Shown one piece after another: positions 1-12,912 of a DNA stretch of 64,000 bases; the first letter of the stretch is position 1, and each line of letters starts with the position of its first letter. Below the pieces are notes generated by a model, which saw only the letters and a list, made by a program, of their open reading frames with translations, searched no databases and was not told the origin of the DNA. Location of the stretch: NCBI GenBank assembly GCA_963580455.1, contig OY756964.1, positions 24,774,001 to 24,838,000 on the forward strand, in the 5' to 3' direction. The stretch is from Euonymus europaeus (Eukaryota > Streptophyta > Magnoliopsida > Celastrales > Celastraceae). Both the position numbers and the translations under genes were made by a program.

Positions 1-616
1 TCTAAGGATAAGGGTTTTTTTTATATAATTTACTAACGCATCCACACGTTAGTTCACCCTAATCTTAACACGGTTGAGTAATTATTCAATGGTACTAGCA
101 CACTATTATACATTGATATTATGCCCTAGGGTATGTTTTATAAGAGAGTAATAAATAGGGGTGTAATGTATTACTTGAGTAATTATTACCTATCTATCCT
201 CATGGTAATCATTACACTCAAAATATGAAGAAAATTGCCTAAAAAATTTACTTGGATAAATAATATACATGTATAACAAACATCAGTATTAGTTTATCCA
301 AATAATTTTAATTACCCTTGTAACCATTACACTCCTATCAAACACACCCGAGAGTCAATTGAGAGGGTCAATTCACAATAAACGATACCAATTCCAGTTG
401 ATGTATTTTGAAATTTGAATTACAGATTACATATTTGCATTCTCAATTATTCGTACATTATCACTAACACCTATGAATTAGTACAATCTCATTGATTATG
501 ATACACCATATCAACATATAATGACATGATATGTCAAGACCATTTAATAATTTCTCAACACCCGTCTTTGCATGATAAACTCCAGTCTCGAGATTTAATC
601 CCATGTTCTATACCTT

Positions 617-838
617 TTGTTCCGAAGTTTGATCGCAAATATATTCACAATGCGCAATACATGCAGGGTGATATGCATGGAAGCTCAAGTACCAGTTAAG
701 CAATGCATCAGAAGTGGCCAAGGCAAAGCTTGCTTCTGTTGGGGCAAGCATATTTCAAGGCAGAGAAATGAGGTTGCTGACATCCTTGTAAAGGAGGGAG
801 TCATTATGTTTTATGGTTTTGAGGTTTTGAAGACAAAA
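617..838 (+). pseudogene. Possible remnant of a retroelement RNase H-like domain
   Basis: A 74-codon open frame ends with HISRQRNEVADILVKEGV. That resembles the C-terminal helix of plant RNase H-like (RVT_3) domains, which typically read like 'REANxVADxLAKxG'. The upstream part, MEAQVPVKQCIRSGQGKA, does not clearly show the acidic catalytic residues. No flanking reverse transcriptase is visible. The likeliest reading is a short dead fragment of a non-LTR retrotransposon or a related gene. Chance resemblance is quite possible. Confidence 0.28.
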
Positions 839-1958
839 TGATGTACTTGGTCTTATATTTTTGTTATTTTTCTGGTGTATATATATTGACCTTACCAGAC
901 ATATAAGTGATAAACTGTCATTTATATATATATATGAAGGTAAAATGTTATTGTTGTCTGCTAATTCCAACTTTATTATTCCTCTTCAGAAACTACGATG
1001 AAGTTGCCTCTTTAGTCTTTACCCTTACATATATGTAATAAGTTTGATTTTACCACTAATTTATTACATGCATGTACCATGTAACCAAAATAAGAAGATA
1101 TCAAGCACGTTACCACTTTATTACATGCATGTACCATCAAATGTGTTTCACGTTTGATGCGCGTTCTTGTCACCATAACACCCTCTTACCCTCAATTGGT
1201 GGAGTATTATTAGCCACTCCACGAAATTTTTTATCATCATATATACATGCAGTGGTCACTACCAAAAGCCATCTGTCAACAAATAAATATATACATACAC
1301 ACATATATATAAGAAGTAATTTGGTTGGTGGTGCATGAAACACATTAAACAACAAATGATCTCTTGAAAGGAAATTTCTCTCATTTCTGTCTGCAGCTTC
1401 TGTCACGTATCATTCATAGAGTCTATACACACTAATCTTTTTCATGTTGATTTCTTGGAGTTTTTTTTAATGATATGCTGCAATAACAATAATTACTACC
1501 TCCCTCCTCCTCCTCTTGTTTATTTTTATAGAATGATATTCATTTATATAATTACTTAAGAATTTGTTAACTATAATTAATTAATAGCATGTAGAATCCA
1601 CAATGTTTTTTCCCAATTAAACAATCCATATATAAAGCAAGTGATGGAAAAAGGTGAAGCGCCAAATGATAATAAACAATTTCTTCATTTCTAAAAGGGA
1701 GATATCATACAGATTCCCTTCCAAGAATATTTTACCGAAAAGGGAATAATTAAGGCACGATTAATGTATATTACAATTAGCAAAGTTTTTTCTTTGCCTT
1801 AATTAATGTGTACAAACTCTGGTATTTCCTTTGCAAAAGGAAGTATACCCAACAAAATATATACTTATAAGCATGAAATATGACAGTGTAATGATAACAT
1901 TTATGATTTCATGCACAGAAAAAGAGATAGAGAGGGGGAGAGGGAGAGAGAAGAAAGA

Positions 1959-1978
1959 GGGAGGGAGGGAGGGAGGGG
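1959..1978 (+). other. G-quadruplex motif in a purine tract
   Basis: Five runs of at least three G are separated by single A residues. They sit inside a longer purine-only tract from about 1919 to 1978. This is a textbook intramolecular G-quadruplex pattern on the plus strand, about 250 bases past the NAC stop codon. Because the NAC gene is on the minus strand, its RNA would carry the complementary C-rich sequence if the transcript reaches this far. Confidence 0.7.
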
Positions 1979-2226
1979 ATAATTTGCTTTGTTTTGGCTC
2001 CTCCTCTGGGCTTGTATGTGTCGGAAGAGAGAAGCAGCCTTTCTTGTATTTTTTCTTTCTTTATTCTTTTCATTTCTCGGCTTCCTTCCGACATGTGCAG
2101 TTAACTTCAGTTGAGAGACATATGAGAAAAGAAAGAAAAAGACGAGAGAGGACAAACTCTTGTGGGTTTCAGGACCAGGACATTATCCTCTTCAAGTACT
2201 GATAATGATGATGATGGTGTTTGTTG

Positions 2227-4435
2227 CTACCCATGATGATCTTGGTTGTCCGGGTCCACAGACCAGAAGGACGAGTACTTCAACCATTCTGCCTCTTGTG
2301 TGTCGTTTGGAATGGACGATTCCTGCATTTACCATTATCAATACAACACAGGCCAATTAATTAATTAGCTAGCTAGCTAGGGTTTTTAATTAACCATATA
2401 TCGCCTTCTTTTATAAATAAAAGAAAGAGAAAGAGAGAGTCTGGTTTTGAATATAAAACCTAGAGATATTTCTCTATTCTTATTCTCTCTCCCTACCCAC
2501 AAATGTATTTTGTTTTATTAATTGCAACATCATATAAGTTTGTCTTTTAAAAATTCAATATATATGCCCAAACTTAGGTTTTTGAGCTTCCGCACACCTA
2601 ATGACATAATAAATTGGAGTAAAATTTAGTGTCTGACTATAAAGATATTAATTATTGTTTTCAGTGAAAATCGAACTCAACCTTTTGAACTTGATCTCAA
2701 TAAGATTAAAATCACTAAGTTACATACCACTAACATATAATTAAGAATGTTTTTTCATCTCTCTACATTATTTCTTTTCGTTTGTTCACAGTTTCCCACT
2801 GTAATACCAAAAGTACAATGTAGCTAGTCTATATTATCAAGAGTATTCACATTTCAACAAATTAAACTCCCCTTAACATGGATATGGAGAAGACTATATC
2901 CATTAAAAGGAGGGGGAGATAAAGAGAAAAAGGAAAGGCAACCCTAGATCAGAATAAACTGATATTAACGCTTTAGTTAACCACCCACTTTAATCTTTCC
3001 CTCTTTATCCAGTCTCAGTCAATCATAACTATGACCACACACAAGTCTAGCTCCTGGATTTCAGGGTCATACATACTTATATATACACACACACACATGT
3101 ATATATATTACTCACTTCTTTGGTGCCTGTTGAAGTGCAACCCATGATGAGCTCCTCCAAACCTGATGCAGACCTTTCTAGTAGTTTGTGATGATGATGC
3201 TGCTGTTGCTGCATTAATCATGCATTCAAAACATGCACAAAAATGTGTTATAATTATAATTCGTCCTATGTTTTAGAGAAAACAAAACAAAATTAATGTT
3301 AACTAATTCCAACTAATTAAGCTGACACCAAATGACCGAGTTATAAGCATTCTAACTCACTGGATTTTCATGGTCAAAACTAAGATATATAAGTGTGTGT
3401 CGGTGCTGACTACTCTCCCTATAAAGTGCATGCTCACCAACACTTTCATTTTTGACATAATAAGGAGTGAAAGACGAAAGTGCATGCATGCTATCTAGAT
3501 TTTATTTTAACGAATATTCAGATTATTTATTACTGACCATGATTTACTAAAAACTAAAAACAAAAAACAATACTTTTGCATGCATGAATGAATATTTTGT
3601 AATTTTTTTTTGACTCAACTAAGTTAAAACTGTTTTTATGATTTGAATCTTTCAAAAAACGAGAATGATACAATACAAATTTGTTATTTGAACATTCAAT
3701 ATGAGTTTAATATTGGACTGTAGCCATCAAGTCTACGGACACAAAAATTCTCACCTAACATCTAAGCTAGGCTAAAGTACTTCAATATACATGATCACAA
3801 AAATATCGCTTTTAGTGAGAATAAACTTAGACCTTCTAAGTTTATACTTGATGATTTTTATTATCTTTTTGGGTACACATTTATTAACGTGTCTAATTTT
3901 TCCCCGTATGATATAATTAATATGATTAGAAATGTTTGGTCGTAACATATATAAATTATTACCTGGAAATCATCATTTGGAAGCATCAACCTGGAGACAT
4001 GGTAAGGGTCTTCATTGAGAATGATGGAAGTGTGATGGAGTGGAGGAGGAGAGACAAGGGTAGAGATTGGATGCGAAGGTCTGCTTATGTGAAAGGCAGC
4101 AGTTGCAATATTCTGATGATGATGTTGTTCTTGTTGATGATGATGATGTGGCCTCTGTTGATTCTCGCAGAACTCGAGGTGGCACGTGGCAGGCACCGAA
4201 GGGGGTAGATCTCTTGCTGCTGAAGAATCTCGTATATTCCCCACCTGCACAATTGACAGTCTCTCCTCATGAAGCCAGTTTAATAGCTATAGCTTGATAG
4301 TCCATTATTAATTAAGAAAGAAAAAGTTTTCATGCTGGATTTGCAAACAATGGGTATTTCAAAACTAACCCTAGCTGCAGTTAACTTTGTTTAAATTCTC
4401 TCTCTACCCTTTAGTACCTTTGTTGTGTTGTGCAA

Positions 4436-4474
<39 letters not shown>

Positions 4475-6007
4475 GACCAGAAAAATTGATGTAAGAACTT
4501 CATACACATTTTAAGACAAGAATTAAAAAAGATTTGATGGTAATTATCAAATATTGTTTGAATGAAGAAGCACATCTAGAAATTAAATAATTTTTTTTGA
4601 CAGTTTAATTATAATTCAAAAACTGTAGTTTAAAGATAAAAAAAAATTTGGGAGGAAAATTGAAAATAATTATGGAATTTTCATGTCTAATATGATATCT
4701 TCAAAGCAATTCTCAAAAACTTTTTCTTGAAATTTAATTTTATCTATTCTTATAGATATACACACACACGCGTACAATTACCTCATCAAAGCTTTTCCTG
4801 AATGGGACAAAGCTAAAATGGTCCAAGGCAGAACCAAAACTTGAGATTGCAGCAGCAGCCCCAATTGCAGATATTTCATCTCTAATAAGCGAGACATTAA
4901 TCTCTTTAGAAGAGCAACTACCACTTCCACTATCTCTTCTACTAGTACTATTAGGTTGATCACTACTTCCTTCACCTGTAGTAGCAGTACTCTTATCAAC
5001 AGCAGTAGTCCAATTACATTGCCTTGGTTGAGTCTGGTAGAATATTTTGGACACCACAAGCTCACCTTCCTTCTCTTCCTCATGTTGCCCAAGATGGTAC
5101 TGATGCATCACCCAGTTCGTCTTTTCGGGTTTTCGATTCTTACCAAAGTTTGTATAGAGTACCAAGATTTTCTTGCACCCTTTTTGCTTCCCATTAACCA
5201 TGACTGGCCTTGTCTTGCCTGTTTTGTGCCACCTTGTCTCTCCTCCTTGTAAGTCACATTCAGTTTGGATTTTCCTTCTCTTTCTTGTTCCAGTTGTGTA
5301 TGCTTTGGACGGTCTGTGGAAGAAGTGCCTGCTCAACCCATCTCTTGTCACTCCTAATTAAAAGAAATCAAAGAGTTAGGTTGACTTAGGTGTAACCAAC
5401 TTGACAGTAGTCCCCTTAATCAACAAATCCTATATATATATTTAGTGAAAATATGACCTGGAAGTTTCTCTGGATGGGTGTAACAAATCCCATCTTCACC
5501 TTCAATGGTAGGAATGAATTCATCTATCAAAGGATGAGATCTGTTGTCTGTGGCTACTTTTGCTTCTAAATGTTCAATCAATTCTTGGTCTGTTGGATCA
5601 AATTTGACTCCAGCTGGCAGTCCTAACCAGTCCTGCAAATTGAAACACAATTCTAATATACCCAAAAAAGAGTAATTTAAAAGAAAAAAGACAAGAAAAA
5701 AAGAGAGAAGTATTTTGATTTAATTTGAATTGGGTTAGAAAGAAAAGGTAAAAAAGAAATTCTCTTGAAAACAAAACAAGAAGGCATCACAAGTACTGCT
5801 TTGTTTGGATTCTTGCTTTAGTGTAATTTCTTGTAAGAATCCAAAGAAGAAAAAGTAAACAAGAAGATCATTAATTCGTACCGGCTTTCCTTCAAATTTG
5901 TGACCACAACCTGGACAGTGCTTGGATCCACATATCTGATGTTCTTCAAGCTTTGCATCAATAAAATCAGAGCTGCTGATTGAACCTATATTACCACTCG
6001 TATTCAT
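2227..6007 (-). CDS. NAC075: NAC domain transcription factor, NAC075 type
   Basis: The product is a DNA-binding transcription factor of the NAC075/SND2-related group, which acts in vascular and secondary-wall regulation. Exons on the minus strand are 6007-5882, 5632-5458, 5353-4782, 4244-3963, 3208-3116 and 2322-2227; they join in frame to 447 aa. The start is the first ATG of the exon encoding [20 protein letters not shown]. Residues 26-34 (CGSKHCPGC) form a small Cys/His cluster before the NAC domain. The domain (about 43-214) runs from [21 protein letters not shown] through the basic segment GTRKRRKI to [14 protein letters not shown]. The C-terminal half is low-complexity, with a Ser-rich stretch and a His/Gln run, and ends in DPDNQDHHG. 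Exons 5 and 6 are only 93 and 96 bases long, with large introns, and are easily missed. They encode [11 protein letters not shown] and QEAEWLKYS, which match this subgroup as I recall it. The length is close to Arabidopsis NAC075 (about 467 aa from memory). Intron 3 carries a (TA)n microsatellite. Confidence 0.95.
4439..4471. repeat. (TA)n microsatellite in NAC intron 3
   Basis: About 16 TA dinucleotide units lie between NAC exons 3 and 4. It is a simple sequence repeat, likely variable in length between individuals. Confidence 0.9.
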
Positions 6008-6564
6008 CGCTTTCTTTCGCTCTAATCGAACTTGGTCGTTGATGCTATGATGATCTACTTGATCTCAAACTCTTGAAATCTTGCATGTAGGTATCAACTC
6101 TATGACTTCTCAAATCCCAATAAGCAGCAGCTGGTTTATGCAGCACAATTAATCATCAAATTCAAGATCTGGGAAATTATATATATATATCAAAAGTACA
6201 CTCCACACATGATTTTGTGTGTGATTTTATTTTTTTTTAAATATTGATTAGCATATATATGCAAGGATATGTGGGGGCAAAAAATCCAAAACCCAACTTC
6301 AAATTTTTGGAAAAATGAAAATTAGAACCAGAAGAAGAAAAATGAAGATATATGAATCCCTAAAGAAAGACTTGTGAGGGAAGTGAATAACAAGGAAAGC
6401 AAGAGTGGAGGAAGAGAAAAAAGAGAGGGAAACTGTCAAAGGAGTGGATTGAGGGTATAAAACCTGCTTTAACCATGAAAACCACCAGAAATCCCTCTCT
6501 GTGATCTCTTACTTTAACTGAAGCAAGCCACCCAGCCGGTACTCAAGCCAACAGAAAAGATAAA

Positions 6565-6584
6565 GCTCTCTCTCTCTCTCTCTC
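6565..6584. repeat. (CT)n microsatellite upstream of NAC
   Basis: About ten CT units lie some 560 bases upstream of the NAC start codon. On the NAC sense strand this reads as a GA tract, a common feature of plant 5' leaders and promoters. No function is shown. Confidence 0.85.
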
Positions 6585-7062
6585 AAGCCCCCTTTAAGCC
6601 TTTGTTAATTTAGCACCACTGCACCTCCATATATGTACATGTATGGTAGAGGGGGACAAAGGGGTTTATGTTTGTGTGTGAGAGAGAGATGATGAGAGAG
6701 AAAGTATACAAAGAAATTAAGAGGAAATTAAAAAAAAAACTCGGTTGGTTATATATGTGTATGCATATATATTTTCCCTTTGAGGCACACAAGGGCGTGT
6801 CTCCTCCCTTTGAGAGAGTACTATTGACCAGTAAAGCAAAAGTAAGATAACAAAACGGCCTTCACAGTACTCACAGCTGTTGCAAAAGCCACACAAAACC
6901 ATCTACACTGCACTATATAGTATACATATCTTCGTTATTTAATTTAACTACTAGCTTGGGACCTCCGAATGCAATGGAAGTGTTCACAAAAATATATGCA
7001 TAGTCCTACATGTAGGATGGCAAAACTCCGTCCAACTCGAATTAAATTAAGTTTGAATATAA

Positions 7063-7346
7063 ATTATTCCATTCGTTTCATAATAACTGTCGTTCTAGAA
7101 ATAATTTATTTTTGTTTCAAAATATCTATCGTTTTATAAATCCAAAGTATAATTAATATTTTTTCAAATTTGCCCTTATTCTCGTTTTTCACTAAGTAGA
7201 TGGAAGATTGTGAGAAATAAAAATAATTAATAAGGATATTTTAGTCAAGTAGATTTATTTTTGATTAGTATTAGCGATATTTAATAGCTTCCTTATTTCT
7301 TAACAAAAACCTTAAACGAAAGTTATTTTGAAACGGAGGGAGGTAG
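7063..7346. mobile_element. Stowaway-like (Tc1/mariner) MITE
   Basis: The left end reads TTCCATTCGTTTCATAATAA. The reverse complement of the right end reads CTCCCTCCGTTTCAAAATAA. The two form an imperfect terminal inverted repeat of about 26 bases, and the right end has the familiar CTCCCTCCGTTTC terminus of Stowaway MITEs. TA dinucleotides sit at both edges, as expected for TA target duplication. The internal sequence is AT-rich and non-coding. The exact ends are uncertain by a few bases. Confidence 0.6.
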
Positions 7347-8132
7347 TATTAACTATTCAAAATTCGGGTTTTAATAAAAAAAATGTCTGACTTGAAATAC
7401 ATAGGAAATTGAACAAAAATAAGATAATTGGGACTCACATGGGTTTTGAGTTCTGATCTATTTTGCTATGAGGTTGCTTGATAAACAAGGCAAATGAGAG
7501 CAGTGTACTTGGTGGACACCACACACCTCTCTACTAATAAACAAAAAAGAAATCATAAAAAATCTTAGGAAACTTCAAACAGAAGCACAAAACACGTACG
7601 CACACATATACGTATAAATTAACAAGTGTATGTATATGAATATAAATACACACACGCAACAAAACAGCAATAATCCTATAGTAGCAATTATAGTGGCTCA
7701 CTTTTTTTTTTTTTATAAAGATTATAGCAACTCACTGGTTAATTAACTAGAGCTGCTCGTTCCGTGTCAGGTCGATGGTGTGGAGCTTTAGTCCTCCATC
7801 GTTTATTATATTATTAATGCTTTGTATACTTTGATATACGTTTCCTATTAATATAATTTACCGTTTCTCCGAAAAAAAGCAGTATAGATTTTAGTATTTT
7901 TTGTTTTGAAAGATGAATGCACGCAATTTTATATAGATCATATAAGACTCACAATTTTACATGAATGATATGCGTACATTTCAATGTAGAATAACTAGAA
8001 CATAGAACACCTAGTATCCTACATTTTTATCCTATTTTGGATGCATTATTCTTTTCGCCTTCATTTTGATCTTTATATTATGAGAGAATCTGAAGTGTTC
8101 AGAATGCATACACAGTTATGGAGTTTGGGGCC

Positions 8133-8319
8133 TACTGTAAAAAATTTATAGCGGATTTCATTGTAAAAATAGATTTAATTTATTAAAAAAATTTATTTTA
8201 TTTTAATTGAAATTATGAGTTCAAAAGTATATGAGTTCAATCAAAACACAACCATAATTTTAAATAAATAACTAAAAATTTACAGTGAAATCCGCTGTAA
8301 ACCATTGTAAACAATTTGC
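8133..8319. mobile_element. Foldback MITE with CTACTGTAA ends
   Basis: The left edge reads CTACTGTAA and the right edge TTACAGTAG, an exact 9-base terminal inverted repeat. Inside, the left arm has TAGCGGATTTCATTGTAAA and the right arm has TTTACAGTGAAATCCGCTG, so the arms pair over a long stretch. The centre contains the words 'attatgagttc' and 'atgagttcaatc', which recur in foldbacks at 53.5 and 60.1 kb. I see no clear target-site duplication. Confidence 0.55.
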
Positions 8320-9886
8320 AGTTACAGTAGACCCGAAATTACGCAATTATGTTTGTGTAAATGAAAGACTATATATGTAGCTAGACAGGCTCCACAAGTT
8401 GGTGGGCCAATTGAAAGATTTCTGTACCCAAAAGTCTATAGATCAGATGATGTTCTGTCCCCACGAGTTAGACTTCACATCTATTAACATTCATTTCAAC
8501 AGTCAAGATGTAAACACAAAACAAATATAGACGGCCATGACCACACTCTCTTTTCATTAAATAATTCTCATGCACAATGCTGCCATATTTAATGAGATCG
8601 GAGATAGATATAATTTATTCAAAGCTTTCATATGATAATAAATTGGTCCAACTTCTGCATACACAATCATATATATATATATTCCATTGTAGGAAACATT
8701 GCATTACAAAAGCTTGACTTGACAATATTTAATACAATGAATATTCTTGGTACTCGCGTGTGTGTGTATATTCATGATATAATTGTCTCATCACTTTAGA
8801 GACATGGTATATATATGTATAGAGCACATGTTAAAACCATAGGTTGCTAAAACCTAATATTTAAGTGGTTATTTATTATTAATTTTAATTTCCTTTTTTC
8901 CTTGGCACTTCACAGCTCACTGCTCACAGCTCAGAGGGCATGCGCTTCCCTGTTTACTTTCTATTGTCTAGTGAAGGCAAATATATGGGTGTACAAATCA
9001 TCATTAAATCCATCATTGATTGCACTTTGTGTCTTTGCTAGGATGCACTTGAATTTAAGCACGACCAATTACATGAATAAATGAATTCTCTTACAGACTC
9101 GTGTATCTGAATCCAAACCCGAATTGAAACTGTTGGGATATAGACACTCTATGTTCAATGAGTTGGCCAAGTTCTAAAGCCCGTCCTGTGTTTTTTATGT
9201 TTCAGAAAATCATATTCATGACCGTTGTTGTCAAAACCTAAAGCTAAAATCGTTTAAAAAATAATAATTCCTTACACATTGATATATGTTTGAATATGTT
9301 TAAGAGTATGCCTGATAGAATATAAACCGTACAAACAAACACTTAAGCAGAAAGTTCCTACAGCTATTAATCTCACTTGATGAGAAGTTTGCAGAACGGT
9401 CTCATAATGTCCTCTAGCCTTTCCAGTGACTAACATCAATCAAAAAATCTCATGAGCTACAAAATAGTCATCATTAGTAAATTCATCAGGTCGAAAGACT
9501 AATAATGTACCAGCCACTTCAAACTGTTCAATCACAAAATCTAGATGGATGATAAATACACTACAAAAATCTTTGGGGCAATATATGTACCAAGAAAGCA
9601 GTTAAATGCTCGGTGTTTAGTGAACTAATTCAACACAGAAGCTCATCCTATTTTTCAAAGTAGTAAAATTATCCGATACACCATCAAACATCGAAATCGA
9701 AAGCAACCAGAAATTATGAGGCATTTCAAAAAGCTCCTCCTCAGGGAACAATTTATTGATAAAATGGAACATCCAAGTCTCTTATCTTCGACTGAAATTG
9801 GAATACAAGAGCTTGAAGGTTTGAAGATGCACAAAAATATCACTAACTTGTCATGCGCATGGCCAATTAGAATAAAAAAAGATATT

Positions 9887-12826
9887 TCATTCTGACTTGA
9901 ACTTCCTGCTTACTGAATCATAGGTTGGAATGTTAATAACTGCAGAACACACAAATAGAAAATGACCATCAGAATAGTCCGATTCTTTATAGTTAAAAAC
10001 ACAATTATACCATCAATAAACAAAGGAATATTATAAAGAAGCCAAGACAAATACCATCTCCATAAGATGCCATAGTGAGAGGGGAAGAGAGTAGCTTTTG
10101 GGATATTGAAGAGATATCCTTCAGTGAAACATTGTCCACGGCCTTGAGAAAATGCTCAATTGGTTTCCTGAAATAGAAAACATTTGCATAAATAAACGCA
10201 AAAAATACCACATTACACTGACTTGAGATTATTACAAACATGCAAGGACTAGATCGTTCTGATACAAAGCATAACAGTTTAGCAAATGTCATAACCAAAA
10301 AAATGTACTTCCACATTTATAAAGAACAAGAAAATCAAGTTTCGAATCAGCCGATCGGAATTGTAATACCACAATTAAGGTTAAACAATTTTGGTCCCTC
10401 TAAACTGCTGGTCTGCGACAACCTGAATGACCTAGCTGGACTTTAATGAACTGGCCGGGTCCTAGATCTTTGGCAAAACAATTTTCAGTTTTCAATGAAT
10501 AAAAAAAAGTCAAAACCTAACACTAAAATGGGCTCAATTAGTCTAACTCGCCCTCAAATTAAAGGTTCGAACTTCGAAACCTTAAGTTGAGTCTCAATTC
10601 ATATTCCCATCATCAATCGGAAAAGATCAAAGTTGAAGCCCTCAAAGCCGTGACATCTTCTTGTATATCCGAGAGTCTGAACTCTGAGACCATGTTCCAC
10701 ATTTGAGTGTCATTTACTGAAGCAGAAACTATTAGAAATAAAAGATGAGAAGAAATGGTGGAGATATTGAGGATTTTGAGTGGAGAGTGATCATCAGAGG
10801 AGGACGAGACTAAAACTGATTTTGTTAAGTGTCTCTGAATATACAGATAAGTGCCCTTCTTTATCCCAATCTTCCCACACTGATCTCACCTGTCCCTATA
10901 TATAAAGGTGGTTGACCAGTCAAAAAAAAAAACTTGCATTGTAAATTCATTTCCAGTGGATGAGAAAAATAATTCATACTGCCGGCAGCCGGCTACAACA
11001 TAACACAAGAACCTACTGCGGCCACAAATAAGTGCAGTCTAGATGATCTCGTGTCTCTTTAAACTCTCACAATAAAATGCAAGGTCTAAGGCTTTCTTGA
11101 ATTATCACGAAGTATATTGCTCAGTAGGAGGGCATACGGCTCAGACCCTCCCCTGGGTAACATGTCGGACTCAGCTATTAGACCAAAAATTCCCATTTTA
11201 GAGTATTATTTAAGACCATGTTTAAACTTTAAATCATAAAAGGGATGCCAATCATGCTCTGACAGTGTGCTCTCCGCAAACACTTAAGCGAAACATAGAA
11301 CTGATATTCCATGCTTATAGGTTATGTTCCGGAAAGACCAAGAAAGAAGAAAAAATATCCAAATATGGACCAGATTCCCTGAATAGAGAAGTAAGAAAAA
11401 CGGCAATATTTTATTATTTGGTCTTCTTATACCCCTTTTTTCATGACTAAGAGACTACCCAACGACACACAAGAAGATGCAGAATTTGCATGGAGAAAAA
11501 ACATATATCTATCAAGGGCTGAGCCAATGGAAATATGGAATCACCATAATCTGCAGCCCTTATGGCACCAGAGAAACAGAATCATGAATAAGGTCATACC
11601 TTGTGCCATAAGTCAAAACCTGCCTACCTATGTCTTCTGAAGCAACCATCTGCAAAAAAATGCCTCATCTTTAAGCAAGAACCATAGTCAAGAATGGTTA
11701 TCTTTCAGGTGAATTCACATCAGCAATCAAGAAAGAAAGATGTCACATACTCTGGATTCCAAATTCATTAAAAGGGCAGACTTTGTTGACTTTTTGGCAC
11801 GTTCCAGCTCTTGATGGCTAACTGCAGAAAGTAAAGAAAGTTACAGTCCAACAAGCTGCGTCCAAAATAATGTAACTACGAGAATAGCAAGAATTGCACA
11901 AAACCTTTTCCTGGTGATGCGACGGATATGAGCTCTTGAGCTGCTAAATCAACGGCCTTTGATGCGAAATCAGAACCCTGAGTCCAGAAGAGTAAATAAC
12001 TTAAACAGGAGCGCAGTCATGCAGATATTGCAGGCATAAAAACAAGATGCAGAAAACACCGACATTCAAGAACAAGAAAATTGGAAGACATAACATTACA
12101 GCTCGTATGTCTAAAAAGCCATAAATAATTTGCAAACCATCAGAGATGTAAAAGATTGCAAAACTAAAGCATTAACAGGCACAAGAACGTTGAGCCGAAT
12201 TTTCTCTCTTTTGGGGAGGGAGGTTGGGGAGGGGCACAGCATTAACACAATTTTGGATGAAATAAAAGCTGCAATTACCCCTTACTGGCCCCTGCATCTT
12301 CTGGCACTGCGTCTAGGAATGCCACTACAGGCTACAGTTGTCATTATTACGCTCTAATGCCTCTCATCCACTTCTTGGTTTATCACAAACACCAAATCAT
12401 CCATATATGTTTAATCCACAAAATAAGAACTTGCTGCTAAATGAGCAACCACCACAACTAAGAAAGATCCCTCTCCCAAAAACATCAAATCCAACTTCAT
12501 AACACCAGAACACATTCATCCCATCACTTGAGCAAAACATCATGCATCGTGAGTGAACTGAATATCTAAGATTCAAATAAATAAAGTTATAGCAAATTTG
12601 TTCTTGCAGTGAGAATAACCCTATAGGCAAACATGTGGCACTGTGATAGAGTTACAGTGATGTAATCTAGAGGTCACAAGTTCAATTCCTAGAAGCATTC
12701 TCTTCGCAGCGTAAGGTCTGCGTACACCGCGCGACTCAACCCCGTGCGGGAGGCTTGTGCATGGGAGTAGTCTACTAGTGAGAATAACCCTCTTAACGAA
12801 GTCAACACACTTAATTCCAACTCCAA

Positions 12827-12912
<86 letters not shown>

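Larger units (their letters stand above)
1..2226. other. Intergenic/3' flank, AT-rich, no intact gene
   Basis: No intact gene is visible here. The segment lies downstream of the NAC gene, which ends at 2227 on the minus strand, so its right part probably includes that gene's 3' UTR. It holds a possible RNase H-like retroelement remnant (617-838) and a purine tract with a G-quadruplex motif (about 1919-1978). The rest is AT-rich sequence without recognisable coding potential. Confidence 0.6.
6008..9886. other. Intergenic: NAC promoter side and MPP 3' flank
   Basis: No gene is visible. The left part is upstream of the NAC start and should hold its 5' UTR and promoter, including a (CT)n tract at about 6565-6584. 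A Stowaway-like MITE lies at about 7063-7346, and a foldback element with CTACTGTAA ends lies at 8133-8319. The right few hundred bases flank the end of the MPP gene and probably contain its 3' UTR. The remaining short open frames look like noise. Confidence 0.6.

Noticed and set aside
1831..2202. 123-codon plus-strand frame rich in Glu, Arg and Gly
   Set aside because: It arises from the purine tract and overlaps the last NAC exon region in antisense. No domain is visible.
12640..12700. Candidate functional tRNA gene from A-box and B-box words
   Set aside because: The intervening sequence does not fold as a cloverleaf with an anticodon arm, and the 15-base duplication shows it is a SINE.
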